Assembly: GCF_900110755.1 (NCBI RefSeq)
Contig: NZ_FOFF01000014.1
Span: 1-64,000, forward strand
Direction of reading: 5' to 3'
Source of the DNA: Streptomyces sp. yr375
GTDB lineage: Bacteria; Actinomycetota; Actinomycetes; Streptomycetales; Streptomycetaceae
DNA: 64,000 bases
How positions within the stretch are numbered: position 1 is the stretch's first letter; every line of letters starts with the position of its first letter. Shown here one piece after another: positions 9,831-20,311 of this stretch. The notes below the pieces were generated by a model. The model worked only from the letters and a program-made list of their open reading frames with translations, did not search any database and was not told the DNA's origin. A program made the translations under genes and the position numbers.

Positions 9831-10564
9831 GGCGTCGGGGTCTCCAGCGCGTAGCCCACGCCGTGCACCGTACGGATCCGCTCGGCGCCGATCTTCCGGC
9901 GCAGCGCCTTGATGTGGCTGTCGACCGTGCGGGTGCCGGAGGCGTCCGCCCAGTCCCAGACCTCGGCGAGGAGCTGCTCGCGGGAGAGCACCGCGCGCGG
10001 GGTGTTCGCCAGGCAGACCAGCAGGTCGAACTCGGTGGGCGTGAGGTGCACGTCCTCCGAGCGCACCCGCACCCGGCGCTGCGCGTGGTCGATCTCCAGC
10101 TCGCCGAGCCGCAGGATCCCGCTGCGCGGGGTCGTCGCCGCGATCGCGGCCCGCTCCACCCGGCGCAGCAGGACGTGCACGCGGGCCGCCAGCTCCCGCA
10201 TCGAGAAGGGCTTGGTCATGTAGTCGTCGGCGCCCACGCCGAGCCCGACCAGCATGTCGGTCTCGTCGTCGCGCGCGGTGAGCATCAGCACCGGCACCGG
10301 ACGGGCGGCCTGCACTCTGCGGCAGACCTCCAGACCGTCGAAGCCGGGCAGCATGATGTCGAGGATCAGCAGGTCTGGCTGCCAGGCCTCGGCGGTGTCG
10401 ACGGCCGCGGGGCCGTCCCCCGCCGTTTGCACGAGGAATCCCTCGGCGCGCAGGCGGGCCGCGATGGCGTCGACGATCGTCGGGTCGTCCTCGACCACCA
10501 GGACGCGTCGCTGCGCGCCCTGGGTCGCCGTCGCGCTGTTGTGTGCGGTGTGTGTCTGCTCCAT
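9827..10564 (-). CDS. OmpR/PhoB-family response regulator
   Basis: At 245 residues, it has a receiver domain with acidic residues VVEDDP, the phospho-acceptor in LLILDIMLPG near residue 71, and the conserved Thr and Lys in LMLTARDDE and DDYMTKPF. A C-terminal winged-helix DNA-binding domain ends with RTVHGVGYALE. It overlaps the downstream kinase gene by 4 bp (ATGA), so the two form one operon and a cognate pair. Targets cannot be read from the sequence. Confidence 0.95.
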   Translation of the reverse strand: MEQTHTAHNSATATQGAQRRVLVVEDDPTIVDAIAARLRAEGFLVQTAGDGPAAVDTAEAWQPDLLILDIMLPGFDGLEVCRRVQAARPVPVLMLTARDDETDMLVGLGVGADDYMTKPFSMRELAARVHVLLRRVERAAIAATTPRSGILRLGELEIDHAQRRVRVRSEDVHLTPTEFDLLVCLANTPRAVLSREQLLAEVWDWADASGTRTVDSHIKALRRKIGAERIRTVHGVGYALETPTP

Positions 10565-10686
10565 CGCCCGCCCCTGAGTGTGCTTTCCGGAACCAGTGGG
10601 GTGATCCCATGTCTGCGCATGACTGCGGTTGACGCGTAAATGATCGGCGTCAGGGGTGCAGCGTACGGGGAGTCACCACGGGTTTG

Positions 10687-11385
10687 CTATCCAGGTCGGA
10701 CGGCGAGATGCACGACGTCCGGCACGCCTCGGGCAACCGGGATCTCTTCGGTACGCACCTGTTGGAACCCGGCATTCCTCATGGTTCCCTCGAATTCCGC
10801 AGAGGGTCGGGCGGACCACACGGCCAGTACCCCACCTGGTCTCAACACCCGTGCGCAGCCCGCGAGTCCGGCCGTCGAGTAGAGGCTTTCGTTGCCCTCG
10901 GTGACGGTCCAGCCGGGCCCGTTGTCGATGTCGAGGCATACCGCGTCGAACGTGTCGGATGTCTCATTGACGTAGTCGAGCAGATCCGTTTCGACGATCT
11001 TCGTCCGGAGATCGGCGAGCGCCGGTCCGGAGACGGCGGCCAGCGGGCCGTCCAGATGCCAGTCGATCACGGCCCGTTCGCGCTCCACGACCGTGACGCG
11101 GCCCCAGCGGGGGTCGGCGGCGGCGTGCGCGAGCGAGAAGCCGACGCCCAGGCCGCCGATCAGCAGCTCGGGCGAACGGCCGTTGCCGGGGCGGGAGTTG
11201 AGCGCGGCCAGTGCGGCGTCGATCAGCAGTCGCTCCGAGCGGCCGTCCGAAGTGTCCATCAGGAAGCAGCCGTTGGCGATGATCTGGAGCAACTCCCCGT
11301 GCCGGCGCAGGACGACCTCGCCGTAGGGGCCCTCGCGACGGTCCAGGACTTCGGGTGCGTCGGGGATGTCGTACGGAATGGGCAT
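10687..11385 (-). CDS. Spermidine synthase-like / class I methyltransferase-fold protein
   Basis: The 232-residue soluble protein has a Rossmann-like fold typical of polyamine aminopropyltransferases. It shows a glycine-rich nucleotide-binding loop (LLIGGLGVGFSL, about residues 74-85), the acidic residue after beta-2 (VTVVERERAVIDWH) and DAVCLDIDNGP. It is shorter than true spermidine synthases (about 280 residues). The substrate is therefore uncertain: aminopropyl transfer or methyl transfer are both possible. It stands alone on the minus strand and is divergent from the rhomboid-like gene. Confidence 0.8.
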   Translation of the reverse strand: MPIPYDIPDAPEVLDRREGPYGEVVLRRHGELLQIIANGCFLMDTSDGRSERLLIDAALAALNSRPGNGRSPELLIGGLGVGFSLAHAAADPRWGRVTVVERERAVIDWHLDGPLAAVSGPALADLRTKIVETDLLDYVNETSDTFDAVCLDIDNGPGWTVTEGNESLYSTAGLAGCARVLRPGGVLAVWSARPSAEFEGTMRNAGFQQVRTEEIPVARGVPDVVHLAVRPG

Positions 11386-11596
11386 CGGTCCATCGTGGCA
11401 CTTCGCTGACGGATTGTTGCGGGAATTCCCCGCCGGGCGGGGGAGGTTGACGAACGACTGTTCGGAAAAGTGTGGGAGTGGGTCGGGCTTGCATGAGAGC
11501 CGGCACAGAGAAGTCTCAGAGCTTGCTGTGAATCGGCCCAGGCGTGGCGTCGGTCACAGACAGCGGGTGTCCGGGCCGCGAAAGGTGGAGTGAAAC

Positions 11597-11604
11597 GGAA
11601 GGAG
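11597..11604 (+). promoter_or_regulatory. Ribosome binding site deciding the rhomboid-like start
   Basis: GGAAGGAG lies 8 nt before GTG at 11613. The frame is open to 11544, but no site of this quality precedes any earlier start. Confidence 0.8.
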
Positions 11605-11612
11605 CGCGTCAG

Positions 11613-12449
11613 GTGGAAAGCACGGCACCGCCCCAGTCCCCACCCCTGCCCGACGTGTCCGCGCTGCCCGACGTCAGCGGGCTGCCCGACGTCAGCGGGC
11701 TGCTCGACGCCATCCCGGGCCAGCGCCCCACCAGAACCGCCGAGCCCGCGTCGGCGGTCGAGCTCCTGCCGCCGGTAGAAGCGAGCCCCGACGTCCGGCC
11801 CCGGCCCCGCCTTCGTCGGCGGTTGCGGATTCCGGTTCCCTTCACCCTTGGCTACGCCGCCGTGCTCGCCGGGACCTCGGTCTTCACCGCGTATGCCGAC
11901 AGCGACCTGGTGTACGCCCTGCAGCAGGGCTCCAGCACCGACGTGGCGCATCTGCTGCAGAGTCCGGTGCTGGTGCTGGTGGCGAGCGCGCTGTGGGTGG
12001 CGGGCGGTTTCGCGTCGCCGTTCACGCTCGGTTTCCTGGTCGTCCTCGGCAGCCTGGAGCGGCGCATAGGCGGCGTCCGTACGGCCGTCGTCTTCCTGCT
12101 CGGGCATGTCCTGGCCACCCTCGCGACCGAGGTCCCGGTGGGGCTGGCGGTGCTGGTGGGCGACCTGCCCGAAAGCTCGCTGCACCGCCTCGACTACGGC
12201 ATCAGCTTCGGCGTCGCCGCGAGCGTCGGCGCCCTGGCCGGGCTGCTCGCCCCCTGGCTGCGCTGGCCGCTGCTGGCCGGGTTCGGCGGGATGCTGCTCC
12301 AGGACCTGATCGCCTTCACCGACCCGATGACGAACTGGGGCCACCTGATCGCGCTGACGATCGGCGTCGCCACCTGGCCGTGGGTGCGGCGCCGGCACCG
12401 GCCGCGGCCGTCGCCCGCGGGGGCGTGGGCCGTCAGTCGTCGTACTTGA
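11613..12449 (+). CDS. Rhomboid-like multi-pass membrane protein
   Basis: The 278-residue protein begins with a Pro-rich cytoplasmic region with repeated LPDVSGLPDVSG units, followed by five to six hydrophobic helices from about residue 85. Actinobacterial relatives are named rhomboid-like from overall topology. I see no clear GxSxG plus His catalytic pair: DYGISFGVAASVG occupies the expected region and GHLIAL lies in the last helix. Protease activity is therefore unproven. The GTG start at 11613 is supported by GGAAGGAG. Its 3' end overlaps the convergent DUF5954 gene by 17 bp. Confidence 0.75.
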   Translation: MESTAPPQSPPLPDVSALPDVSGLPDVSGLLDAIPGQRPTRTAEPASAVELLPPVEASPDVRPRPRLRRRLRIPVPFTLGYAAVLAGTSVFTAYADSDLVYALQQGSSTDVAHLLQSPVLVLVASALWVAGGFASPFTLGFLVVLGSLERRIGGVRTAVVFLLGHVLATLATEVPVGLAVLVGDLPESSLHRLDYGISFGVAASVGALAGLLAPWLRWPLLAGFGGMLLQDLIAFTDPMTNWGHLIALTIGVATWPWVRRRHRPRPSPAGAWAVSRRT

Positions 12450-13455
12450 CCGTGCCGTCCTCGCGCAGGGTCGGGTGCAGCTTCATCGGGCCGTACTCGT
12501 CGACGTCCGACGGGCGGGGCGGCTCCGGGCCGTCCGGGCCGAGCCGGACCATCCGCTCCACGCGGCAGATCCGGAACAGCCGCCCCTCCACCCGCGCCTC
12601 GTCGGCCCGCCCGGCCGCCCGGAACGCCTCCGCGGCCCGCGCGTACAGGGCCTTCTTGCGCTCGTCGAAGCGGTACAGCATCGCCCAGACGCGGGCCATC
12701 CCCTCGTACAGCGAGCGGCGCGCCTCGTGCGGGGTCGCCGACAGGGAGCCGCACGGGGTCCAGCCGGTGTCGTCGCGTTCGGCCACCGAGAAGCCGACGG
12801 GCAGCCGGACCACGTCCGGGTGCGTCCGCGACGCCCGTACGGAGTCCGCGCGCACGTGGGCCGGGAAGCGGGCGCCGGTGTACGCGAAGTCGCGCAGGCC
12901 CAGCCGCAGGGCGCCCGCCATCGGACCCTCGTCGCGGCCGGGGTCCAGGACGTACCCCACGTCCGGCGACGGGCCCGCGCCCTGCTCCTCCTCCCAGGAG
13001 ACGGCCACCGGCTCCGGGTCGGTGGGCCGGGGCGGCTCCAGGCCGTCGTCGCCGGTCCGGGCGAACTCGTCGCCGCGCACCACCCGGTAGCGCACGCCGA
13101 GGGCCGCCACCTCGTCGGCCGGGGCCCGCTCCAGCACGGCCACGGCCGCCAGCAGCTCACGCCGTACGGCCGGATCGTCGGTGCCGTCCTTCGCCTTGAA
13201 CCACAGGTACGAGTTCAGGCCGTCCCGGGCCTGCTGGGGCATGCCGTCCACCACCGCCTTCAGCAGCCGCCAGCCCGGCTCGGCGGCGGCCGGGTCGCGC
13301 ACGGCGACGCCGAAGACGGGCCCGCGCAGCGCGATGTGCGGATAGCGCCGGGAGGCCTCGACGGCGTCCGCCTCCGTCACCCAGGCGACGGGATCGTCGC
13401 GGCGGACCAGCTCCGCGTGGAGGGAGTCGAGTCGTCGCTTCCAGTCATCGGTCAT
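12433..13455 (-). CDS. DUF5954 family protein
   Basis: The 340-residue acidic soluble protein has no TM segment or catalytic motif that I can name. The N-terminal DPVAWVTEADAVEASRRYP followed by LRGPVFGVAV is characteristic of the streptomycete family I know as DUF5954, whose function is unknown. ATG at 13455 is chosen because upstream in-frame codons are low-complexity Arg/Pro. It ends inside the 3' end of the convergent rhomboid-like gene. Confidence 0.7.
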   Translation of the reverse strand: MTDDWKRRLDSLHAELVRRDDPVAWVTEADAVEASRRYPHIALRGPVFGVAVRDPAAAEPGWRLLKAVVDGMPQQARDGLNSYLWFKAKDGTDDPAVRRELLAAVAVLERAPADEVAALGVRYRVVRGDEFARTGDDGLEPPRPTDPEPVAVSWEEEQGAGPSPDVGYVLDPGRDEGPMAGALRLGLRDFAYTGARFPAHVRADSVRASRTHPDVVRLPVGFSVAERDDTGWTPCGSLSATPHEARRSLYEGMARVWAMLYRFDERKKALYARAAEAFRAAGRADEARVEGRLFRICRVERMVRLGPDGPEPPRPSDVDEYGPMKLHPTLREDGTVKYDD

Positions 13456-13635
13456 ATGCGCATTGTCGTCGCGGCGGCGCGCCGCCTTGGGTCGAATGCC
13501 GGAAGTGGACGGGGTACGGGGAGGGAGCGCGAGAGGCGTGCCCGGTCGTGCGGCACCGACCGGTGCGCCCCTCCGGCCGCCGCACGTCACCCCCTCGTGT
13601 CCCTCCGTGTCTACTGCGTGCCGCCGGGCGGGGGT

Positions 13636-14538
13636 TCAGCGCAGGGTGAGCGGGGTCTCGGACCCGACGCGGGACAGTTTCTCCGGGTTGCGGACGTAGT
13701 AGAGCCCGGCGATACGACCGTCCTCGACCCGGAGCGCCAGGACGCCGTCGATCTCCCCGCCCAGGCGGACCACGAGTGCCGGATTGCCGTTGACCACGGT
13801 GGGCGTGACGGTGATCGGGGCCGCGTTCTTGCGGAGGCCGCCGATCATGAAGCGGGTCACCTTGTCGGCGCCCGAGATGGGCCGCAGCGCCGCCTGCTTG
13901 ATGCCGCCGCCGTCGCTCACCAGGACGACCTCCGGGGCGAGCACGTCGAGCAGGCGCTGCGGGTTCCCCGTCTCCAGTGCGAGGCGGAACGACTCCAGCG
14001 CCGCCCTGCTCTCGCCGGGCGACACCGCCTGCCGGGGGCGGCGCGCGTCGACGTGCCGACGCGCGCGGTGCGCGATCTGGCGGACGGCGGCGGGGCTCTT
14101 GTCGACGGCGGCGGCGATCTCGTCGTAGCCGACGTCGAAGACCTCGCGCAGGACGAAGACGGCGCGCTCGGTCGGCGACAGCGTCTCCAGGACGAGCATC
14201 AGCGCCATCGACACACTCTCGGCGAGCAGCGCGTCCTCGGCCACGTCGGGCGCGGTGAGCAGCGGCTCCGGCAGCCACTGCCCGACGTACGCCTCCTTGC
14301 GGCGGCTCATCGTGCGCAGCCGGTTGAGTGACTGCCGGGTGGTGATCCGGACCAGGTAGGCGCGCTGGTCGCGCACCTGCGTCAGGTCGACGTCGACCCA
14401 GCGCAGCCAGGTCTCCTGGAGGACGTCCTCGGCGTCGGCGGCCGACCCGAGCATCTCGTAGGCGACGGTGAAGAGCAGGTTGCGGTGGGCGACGAACGTC
14501 TCGGTCGCCGGGTCGGTGGCAGCGCCGCCGTCGTTCAT
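13636..14538 (-). CDS. sigJ: ECF41-type RNA polymerase sigma factor (SigJ-like)
   Basis: This 300-residue ECF sigma factor has region 2 (LLFTVAYEMLGSAADAEDVLQETWLRW), region 4 (LSPTERAVFVLREVFDVGYDEIA) and the SnoaL-like C-terminal extension that defines ECF41. The extension carries DGGG near residue 207 and NPEKL close to the C-terminus, matching the DGGGK and NPDKL signatures. In this group the extension controls activity and no classical anti-sigma factor is used (family knowledge). ATG at 14538 has GGAGG upstream. The gene lies 23 bp behind an FAD oxidoreductase, the typical linked partner class. Confidence 0.92.
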   Translation of the reverse strand: MNDGGAATDPATETFVAHRNLLFTVAYEMLGSAADAEDVLQETWLRWVDVDLTQVRDQRAYLVRITTRQSLNRLRTMSRRKEAYVGQWLPEPLLTAPDVAEDALLAESVSMALMLVLETLSPTERAVFVLREVFDVGYDEIAAAVDKSPAAVRQIAHRARRHVDARRPRQAVSPGESRAALESFRLALETGNPQRLLDVLAPEVVLVSDGGGIKQAALRPISGADKVTRFMIGGLRKNAAPITVTPTVVNGNPALVVRLGGEIDGVLALRVEDGRIAGLYYVRNPEKLSRVGSETPLTLR

Positions 14539-14561
14539 GTCTCGACCTCCGTTGCTGTCGT

Positions 14562-15758
14562 TCAGACGCGGTCGGCGGAGGCCGGCGCCTGGTCGCGCTC
14601 GGCCGCGAGCAGGAGCGGACGCTTGCCGTCCGTGGCCCACCAGGTGTGCGCACCGGGCTTGCGGGCCTCGTACGACAACTGCCAGACGGTGGTCTTGCAG
14701 ATGAACTCCTTGAGCCTCGCGCCCGGGCGGCCGCCGAGACGGTACCTGTTGGCGGTGTCGTCGCGCTGGGCGAACTGGAAGACGCCCGCGCGTCGCCCCA
14801 GGCTGATGCACTGGCCGGCGAACCCCACGCTGACCGGCGCGGGCGGCTCGCCCGCGAGCCGGCTGAGCACGGTCTCGGCGGCCTGCGGGCCCAGTTGCAC
14901 GGCGGACTGGCAGCTCATCCGGTACGGCAGGTCCGACGGCGCGGCCGAGTCCCCGGCGGCGACGACGCGCTCGTCGTCCACGCTCGTCAGCGTCTCGTCC
15001 GTGAGCAGCCGGCCCGCGGCGTCGGTGCTCAGTCCGCTGCGCGCGGCCAGGTCCGGCACGCCGAAACCGGCGGTCCAGACGGTCACCGCGCTCGGCAGCT
15101 CGCGGCCGTCGGCGAGGCGTACGGCGTCGCGTGTCACCGCCGTCACCTTCGTGCCCGGGCCGTCGAGCACGGTCACCCCGAGCCCGGCCAGCCGCCCGGC
15201 GATCGAACGCCGCCCGCGCGGGTGCAGATACGGGCCGAGCACCCCGCCGCACACCAGGGTCACGGCGCGGCCCGCCTCCGCCAGCTCGGCGGCCGTCTCG
15301 ATACCGGTCGGACCGGCCCCGACGACGGTCACCGGGGCCGACGCGGGCGCGGCGGCCACGACCGCGCGCAGCCGGTGCGCCTCCTCCAGGGTGGCGATCG
15401 GGTGGGCGAACTCGGCCGCTCCGGGCACGCCCGGGTCGGCGCTGCCGCTGCCCACCGCGTAGACCAGGTAGTCGTAGCCGACCGTGTCGCCGCCCGCCAG
15501 CGTCACACCGCGCCCGGCCGTGTCGATCCGGTCCACGGTGTCGACCACCAGCCGGACGCCCTTGGCCAGGACGCGGTCGTAGCCGACGACCGCGTCGTGG
15601 GACCCGCCGACCAGTTGGTGCAGCCGGATCCGCTCGACGAAGGACGCGCGCGGGTTGATCAGCGTCACGCTCACGTCGGCGCGCCGGGTCAGCCGGTTGG
15701 CGGCCATCACACCGGCGTATCCGCCACCGATCACGACCACTTCGGTGTTGTCGGTCAT
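14562..15758 (-). CDS. FAD-dependent NAD(P)H oxidoreductase linked to ECF41 sigma
   Basis: The 398-residue flavoprotein resembles type II NADH dehydrogenase. It has an N-terminal FAD-binding GGGYAGVMAANRL (residues 11-23), a second nucleotide-binding VVGAGPTGIETAAEL near residue 145, and a C-terminal FAD motif near VVAAGDSAAP. ECF41 sigma factors are normally encoded beside carboxymuconolactone decarboxylases, oxidoreductases or epimerases, and this gene fits the oxidoreductase class. It is first in an operon with the sigma gene. GGAGGAG precedes the ATG, and an ECF41-type promoter lies about 85-110 bp upstream. The physiological substrate is unknown. Confidence 0.9.
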   Translation of the reverse strand: MTDNTEVVVIGGGYAGVMAANRLTRRADVSVTLINPRASFVERIRLHQLVGGSHDAVVGYDRVLAKGVRLVVDTVDRIDTAGRGVTLAGGDTVGYDYLVYAVGSGSADPGVPGAAEFAHPIATLEEAHRLRAVVAAAPASAPVTVVGAGPTGIETAAELAEAGRAVTLVCGGVLGPYLHPRGRRSIAGRLAGLGVTVLDGPGTKVTAVTRDAVRLADGRELPSAVTVWTAGFGVPDLAARSGLSTDAAGRLLTDETLTSVDDERVVAAGDSAAPSDLPYRMSCQSAVQLGPQAAETVLSRLAGEPPAPVSVGFAGQCISLGRRAGVFQFAQRDDTANRYRLGGRPGARLKEFICKTTVWQLSYEARKPGAHTWWATDGKRPLLLAAERDQAPASADRV

Positions 15759-15843
15759 GGTGTCTCCTCCGTTGTTCTTCGTTTCCTTCGTGTTCCTTCG
15801 TTGCCTTCGTTTCGAAGCCCTGTCACAAGGGGTTCGGCCTCAA

Positions 15844-15870
15844 GACACCGGTGGGCCGGGCGTTGTGACA
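15844..15870 (-). promoter_or_regulatory. ECF41-type promoter of the oxidoreductase-sigJ operon
   Basis: On the minus strand TGTCACA (15870-15864) is followed by 16 nt and TGTC. The published ECF41 consensus is TGTCACA, about 16 nt, then CGTC, so this matches except for one -10 base. The position upstream of the linked operon suggests autoregulation. A second TGTCACA lies on the plus strand at 15821-15827, but no -10 follows it at the right distance. Confidence 0.7.
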
Positions 15871-15882
15871 GACGCGTTCCGT

Positions 15883-15899
15883 GATCGCCCAGAGCGAAC
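15883..15899 (+). promoter_or_regulatory. Putative ClgR-type operator upstream of lon
   Basis: GATCGCCCAGAGCGAAC contains CGC-N5-GCG with a good right half (GCGAAC). This resembles the ClgR recognition pattern reported for clp and lon promoters of Streptomyces. The left half is imperfect. The centre is about 88 bp before the lon start. Confidence 0.45.
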
Positions 15900-15936
15900 G
15901 GGCGGCGTTCCCGGGAACATTCCGGGGCTCACGTGC

Positions 15937-15957
15937 ATTGAGTCGGCATAGCTCAAC
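15937..15957 (+). promoter_or_regulatory. HAIR-like HspR operator in front of lon
   Basis: ATTGAGT-N7-GCTCAAC is a close variant of the HAIR element CTTGAGT-N7-ACTCAAG, with the inner TTGAG/CTCAA inverted repeat intact. It lies 22 bp before the lon start. Streptomyces lon is known to belong to the HspR/HAIR heat-shock regulon. Confidence 0.75.
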
Positions 15958-15978
15958 TTGGCTGCTGAAGGGGAGATC

Positions 15979-18411
<2,433 letters not shown>

Positions 18412-18432
18412 CGGACGCCGCGGGAAGGGCGA

Positions 18433-18462
18433 GGCCCGGGTCCCGTACGGGATACCCGGGCC
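18433..18462 (+). terminator. Terminator downstream of lon
   Basis: GGCCCGGGT and ACCCGGGCC form a 9-bp stem, and the intervening CCCGTACGGG is itself self-complementary, giving a long near-palindrome 20 bp after the lon stop. Confidence 0.75.
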
Positions 18463-18601
18463 CCGGCCGCACGGGATGCGCAGGGCCCCTGATGCCCGCC
18501 GCCGCCCTGCCGGGGACCTGGGAAGCGCCCCCGGACCGTGCCTGCGAAATACTTAAGAGCTGCGCCGATGGCAGCGACCGGCGAACATCAGGGGTGCTGA
18601 C

Positions 18602-19105
18602 GTGCACGAAGGCCATGCGGACCACCAGGACAGTCAAGGCAGCGGCGACGCGGCGTCGCGCGGGGTGGAGCAGGGCGACCGGGAGTTCCTGTCCCTGGAG
18701 CGGGAGCTGACGATGCTGCTGCGCCGCGCCCGCGCCAACCAGGGCGAGATGGCCCGCGAGGTCCATCCGGACCTGGAGTCCGCCGCCTACGGGCTCCTCG
18801 TCCGGCTCGAGGAGTGCGGTCGCCAGCGCGCCACGGAACTCGCCGCCTACATCGGCGTCGGCAAGGCCACCATGTCCCGCCAACTGCGCGCCCTGGAGCA
18901 ACTCGGCCTGATCGCCCGCGAGCCGGACCCGGCGGACGGCCGCGCCTGGCTGGTCGCCCTCACCGAGGAGGGCCGCACCCGCGTCCGCCGGGTCCGCGAG
19001 GCCCGCCGCGAGCGGTACGTCAGCCACTTCTCCGACTGGGACCGCAAGGAGATCGGCGAACTGGCCCGCCTGCTGAACCAGCTCAACCGGGGGATGGAGA
19101 AGTAG
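18602..19105 (+). CDS. MarR-family transcriptional regulator
   Basis: The 167-residue protein has a winged helix-turn-helix: QRATELAAYIGVGKATMSRQLRALEQLGLI, then the wing with EPDPADGRAWLVALTEEG. This is typical of MarR. The N-terminal 25 residues are His/Asp/Gln-rich and variable. GTG at 18602 has an AGGGG sequence upstream. No obvious ligand or target is indicated by neighbours; it is convergent with a PP2C-like gene. Confidence 0.9.
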   Translation: MHEGHADHQDSQGSGDAASRGVEQGDREFLSLERELTMLLRRARANQGEMAREVHPDLESAAYGLLVRLEECGRQRATELAAYIGVGKATMSRQLRALEQLGLIAREPDPADGRAWLVALTEEGRTRVRRVREARRERYVSHFSDWDRKEIGELARLLNQLNRGMEK

Positions 19106-19127
19106 CCCGGCGGGCAGCCCGGCGGGC

Positions 19128-19973
19128 CTAGGTGCTGCGGGCGTCCTGGTTGCCCTGGATGCCGTGGGTGTCCTTGGCGTCCTGGAACTCGACGCACACC
19201 ACCGTCGCGTCGTCGTGTGTCTTCGCCCGGCCCAGGACGGCCCGGCCGGCGCCGTCGTCCGCCCGCTCCAGCGCCCGGACCCGCTCCACCAGCGCCGGCG
19301 CCCCCTCCTCGCGGACGAGGGCGAACAGGTCCGGCCAGTCGCCCTCGTGGAAGAGGTCCGTCCAGCGGGTGGCCCCGTCCGAGAGCGCGGCCAGGGCGTG
19401 CACCTCGGCGCGCGGTACGGCGGCGGTCACCGCGCGGGCGGCCACCGAGGGATCGGCGGCGGCGGTGAAGAACCCGCCCGCCTTGTTGCGCAGCGTGCCG
19501 TCGACGGCCTCGGCGCTGGTGAGCAGGGTGCGCGGCAGCCGGGCCAGCCGGTCGTCCCGGACCGGGGTGACCGTGCCGTCCGGGGACGCCAGCAGCAGCG
19601 TCGCGTCGCACAGCACCAGGCACTCGACCGTCTCCGGCGACCAGCGCGCGAGGGCCACGGTGGCCTGCGGGGTGCGTGGGTGAGAAAGGTCACAGGTTTC
19701 GGAATGGGCCGCCGCGGTACGGGAGATGGCCAGGGCGAGCGCCTCGGTCAGCGGAACATCGGGGAGTGAAACGGTCAGTTCGGTCAGCGCGCCGCCCAGC
19801 CGCGCGGTGAACCAGGGGACCGAATGCAGACAGCCCGTGCCGCCCCGCGGCGGCGTCACCCCGTCCAGGACGACGAGCGAACCGCCCTGTCCGGAGGCGG
19901 GAACCCCGACACTCGCGAAGTCCTCGTTGGCGCGGGCCCGGTCGCCCGCCTCCGACACAAGTTCCGTACGCAT
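19128..19973 (-). CDS. PP2C-like protein phosphatase domain protein
   Basis: The 281-residue protein resembles PP2C/PPM phosphatases: RANEDFASVG and LVVLDGVTPP (metal-ligand Asp positions), CDATLLLA, LAALSDGATR and a final KTHDDATVVCVEF. Several metal-binding Asp residues are present, but the classical DGMGG is altered to DGVTP. Activity on Ser/Thr phosphates is therefore only inferred. ATG at 19973 is chosen; the frame continues to 20021. A clear paralogue lies at 62126-62950, sharing NEDF, CDL and LLSDGATR. It is convergent with the MarR gene. Confidence 0.8.
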   Translation of the reverse strand: MRTELVSEAGDRARANEDFASVGVPASGQGGSLVVLDGVTPPRGGTGCLHSVPWFTARLGGALTELTVSLPDVPLTEALALAISRTAAAHSETCDLSHPRTPQATVALARWSPETVECLVLCDATLLLASPDGTVTPVRDDRLARLPRTLLTSAEAVDGTLRNKAGGFFTAAADPSVAARAVTAAVPRAEVHALAALSDGATRWTDLFHEGDWPDLFALVREEGAPALVERVRALERADDGAGRAVLGRAKTHDDATVVCVEFQDAKDTHGIQGNQDARST

Positions 19974-20311
19974 CCGGCCAGTCTGCACGACCCCCGCAGG
20001 GCCTTCGCGAAAGGCTGGCATCGCTCCCCGAACATACGTACCGCCGCAGGTCAGACGCCTGGTTTGGGTGGGAATAAAGCGCTCGGGGAAGACGTGGCGG
20101 CGAATAGTGTCAAAGCTGGCCGCCCACGTCCAACCGGCGTGCCGGACAGGGCGGCTGCACGCGCCAGAGGAACTTGCCCGCCAACTCCCCTCCGATGTTC
20201 ACTCCTTCGGGTGGCGGGGCAACCGATGCGGGACCCCTGCCCACCGGCACTGGGAGGGTCGGGAACCGTACCGGACGTACGCACCAGTTGACGGAGCGTC
20301 ATATCCGGCCC
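19974..20311. other. Divergent intergenic region between PP2C-like gene and conservon
   Basis: About 338 bp separate the two divergent starts and should carry both promoters. Weak in-frame extensions exist on both sides, but they do not resemble family N-termini. I find no strong hairpin or recognisable operator. Confidence 0.5.

Noticed and set aside
9831..10610. In-frame 5' extension of the sensor kinase gene through the response regulator
   Set aside because: The extension is Arg/Pro-rich and lies over the response regulator; ATG 9830 with ATGA coupling is the clear start.
15821..15843. Second ECF41 promoter on the plus strand driving lon
   Set aside because: TGTCACA is present, but the sequence at the -10 distance does not match CGTC.
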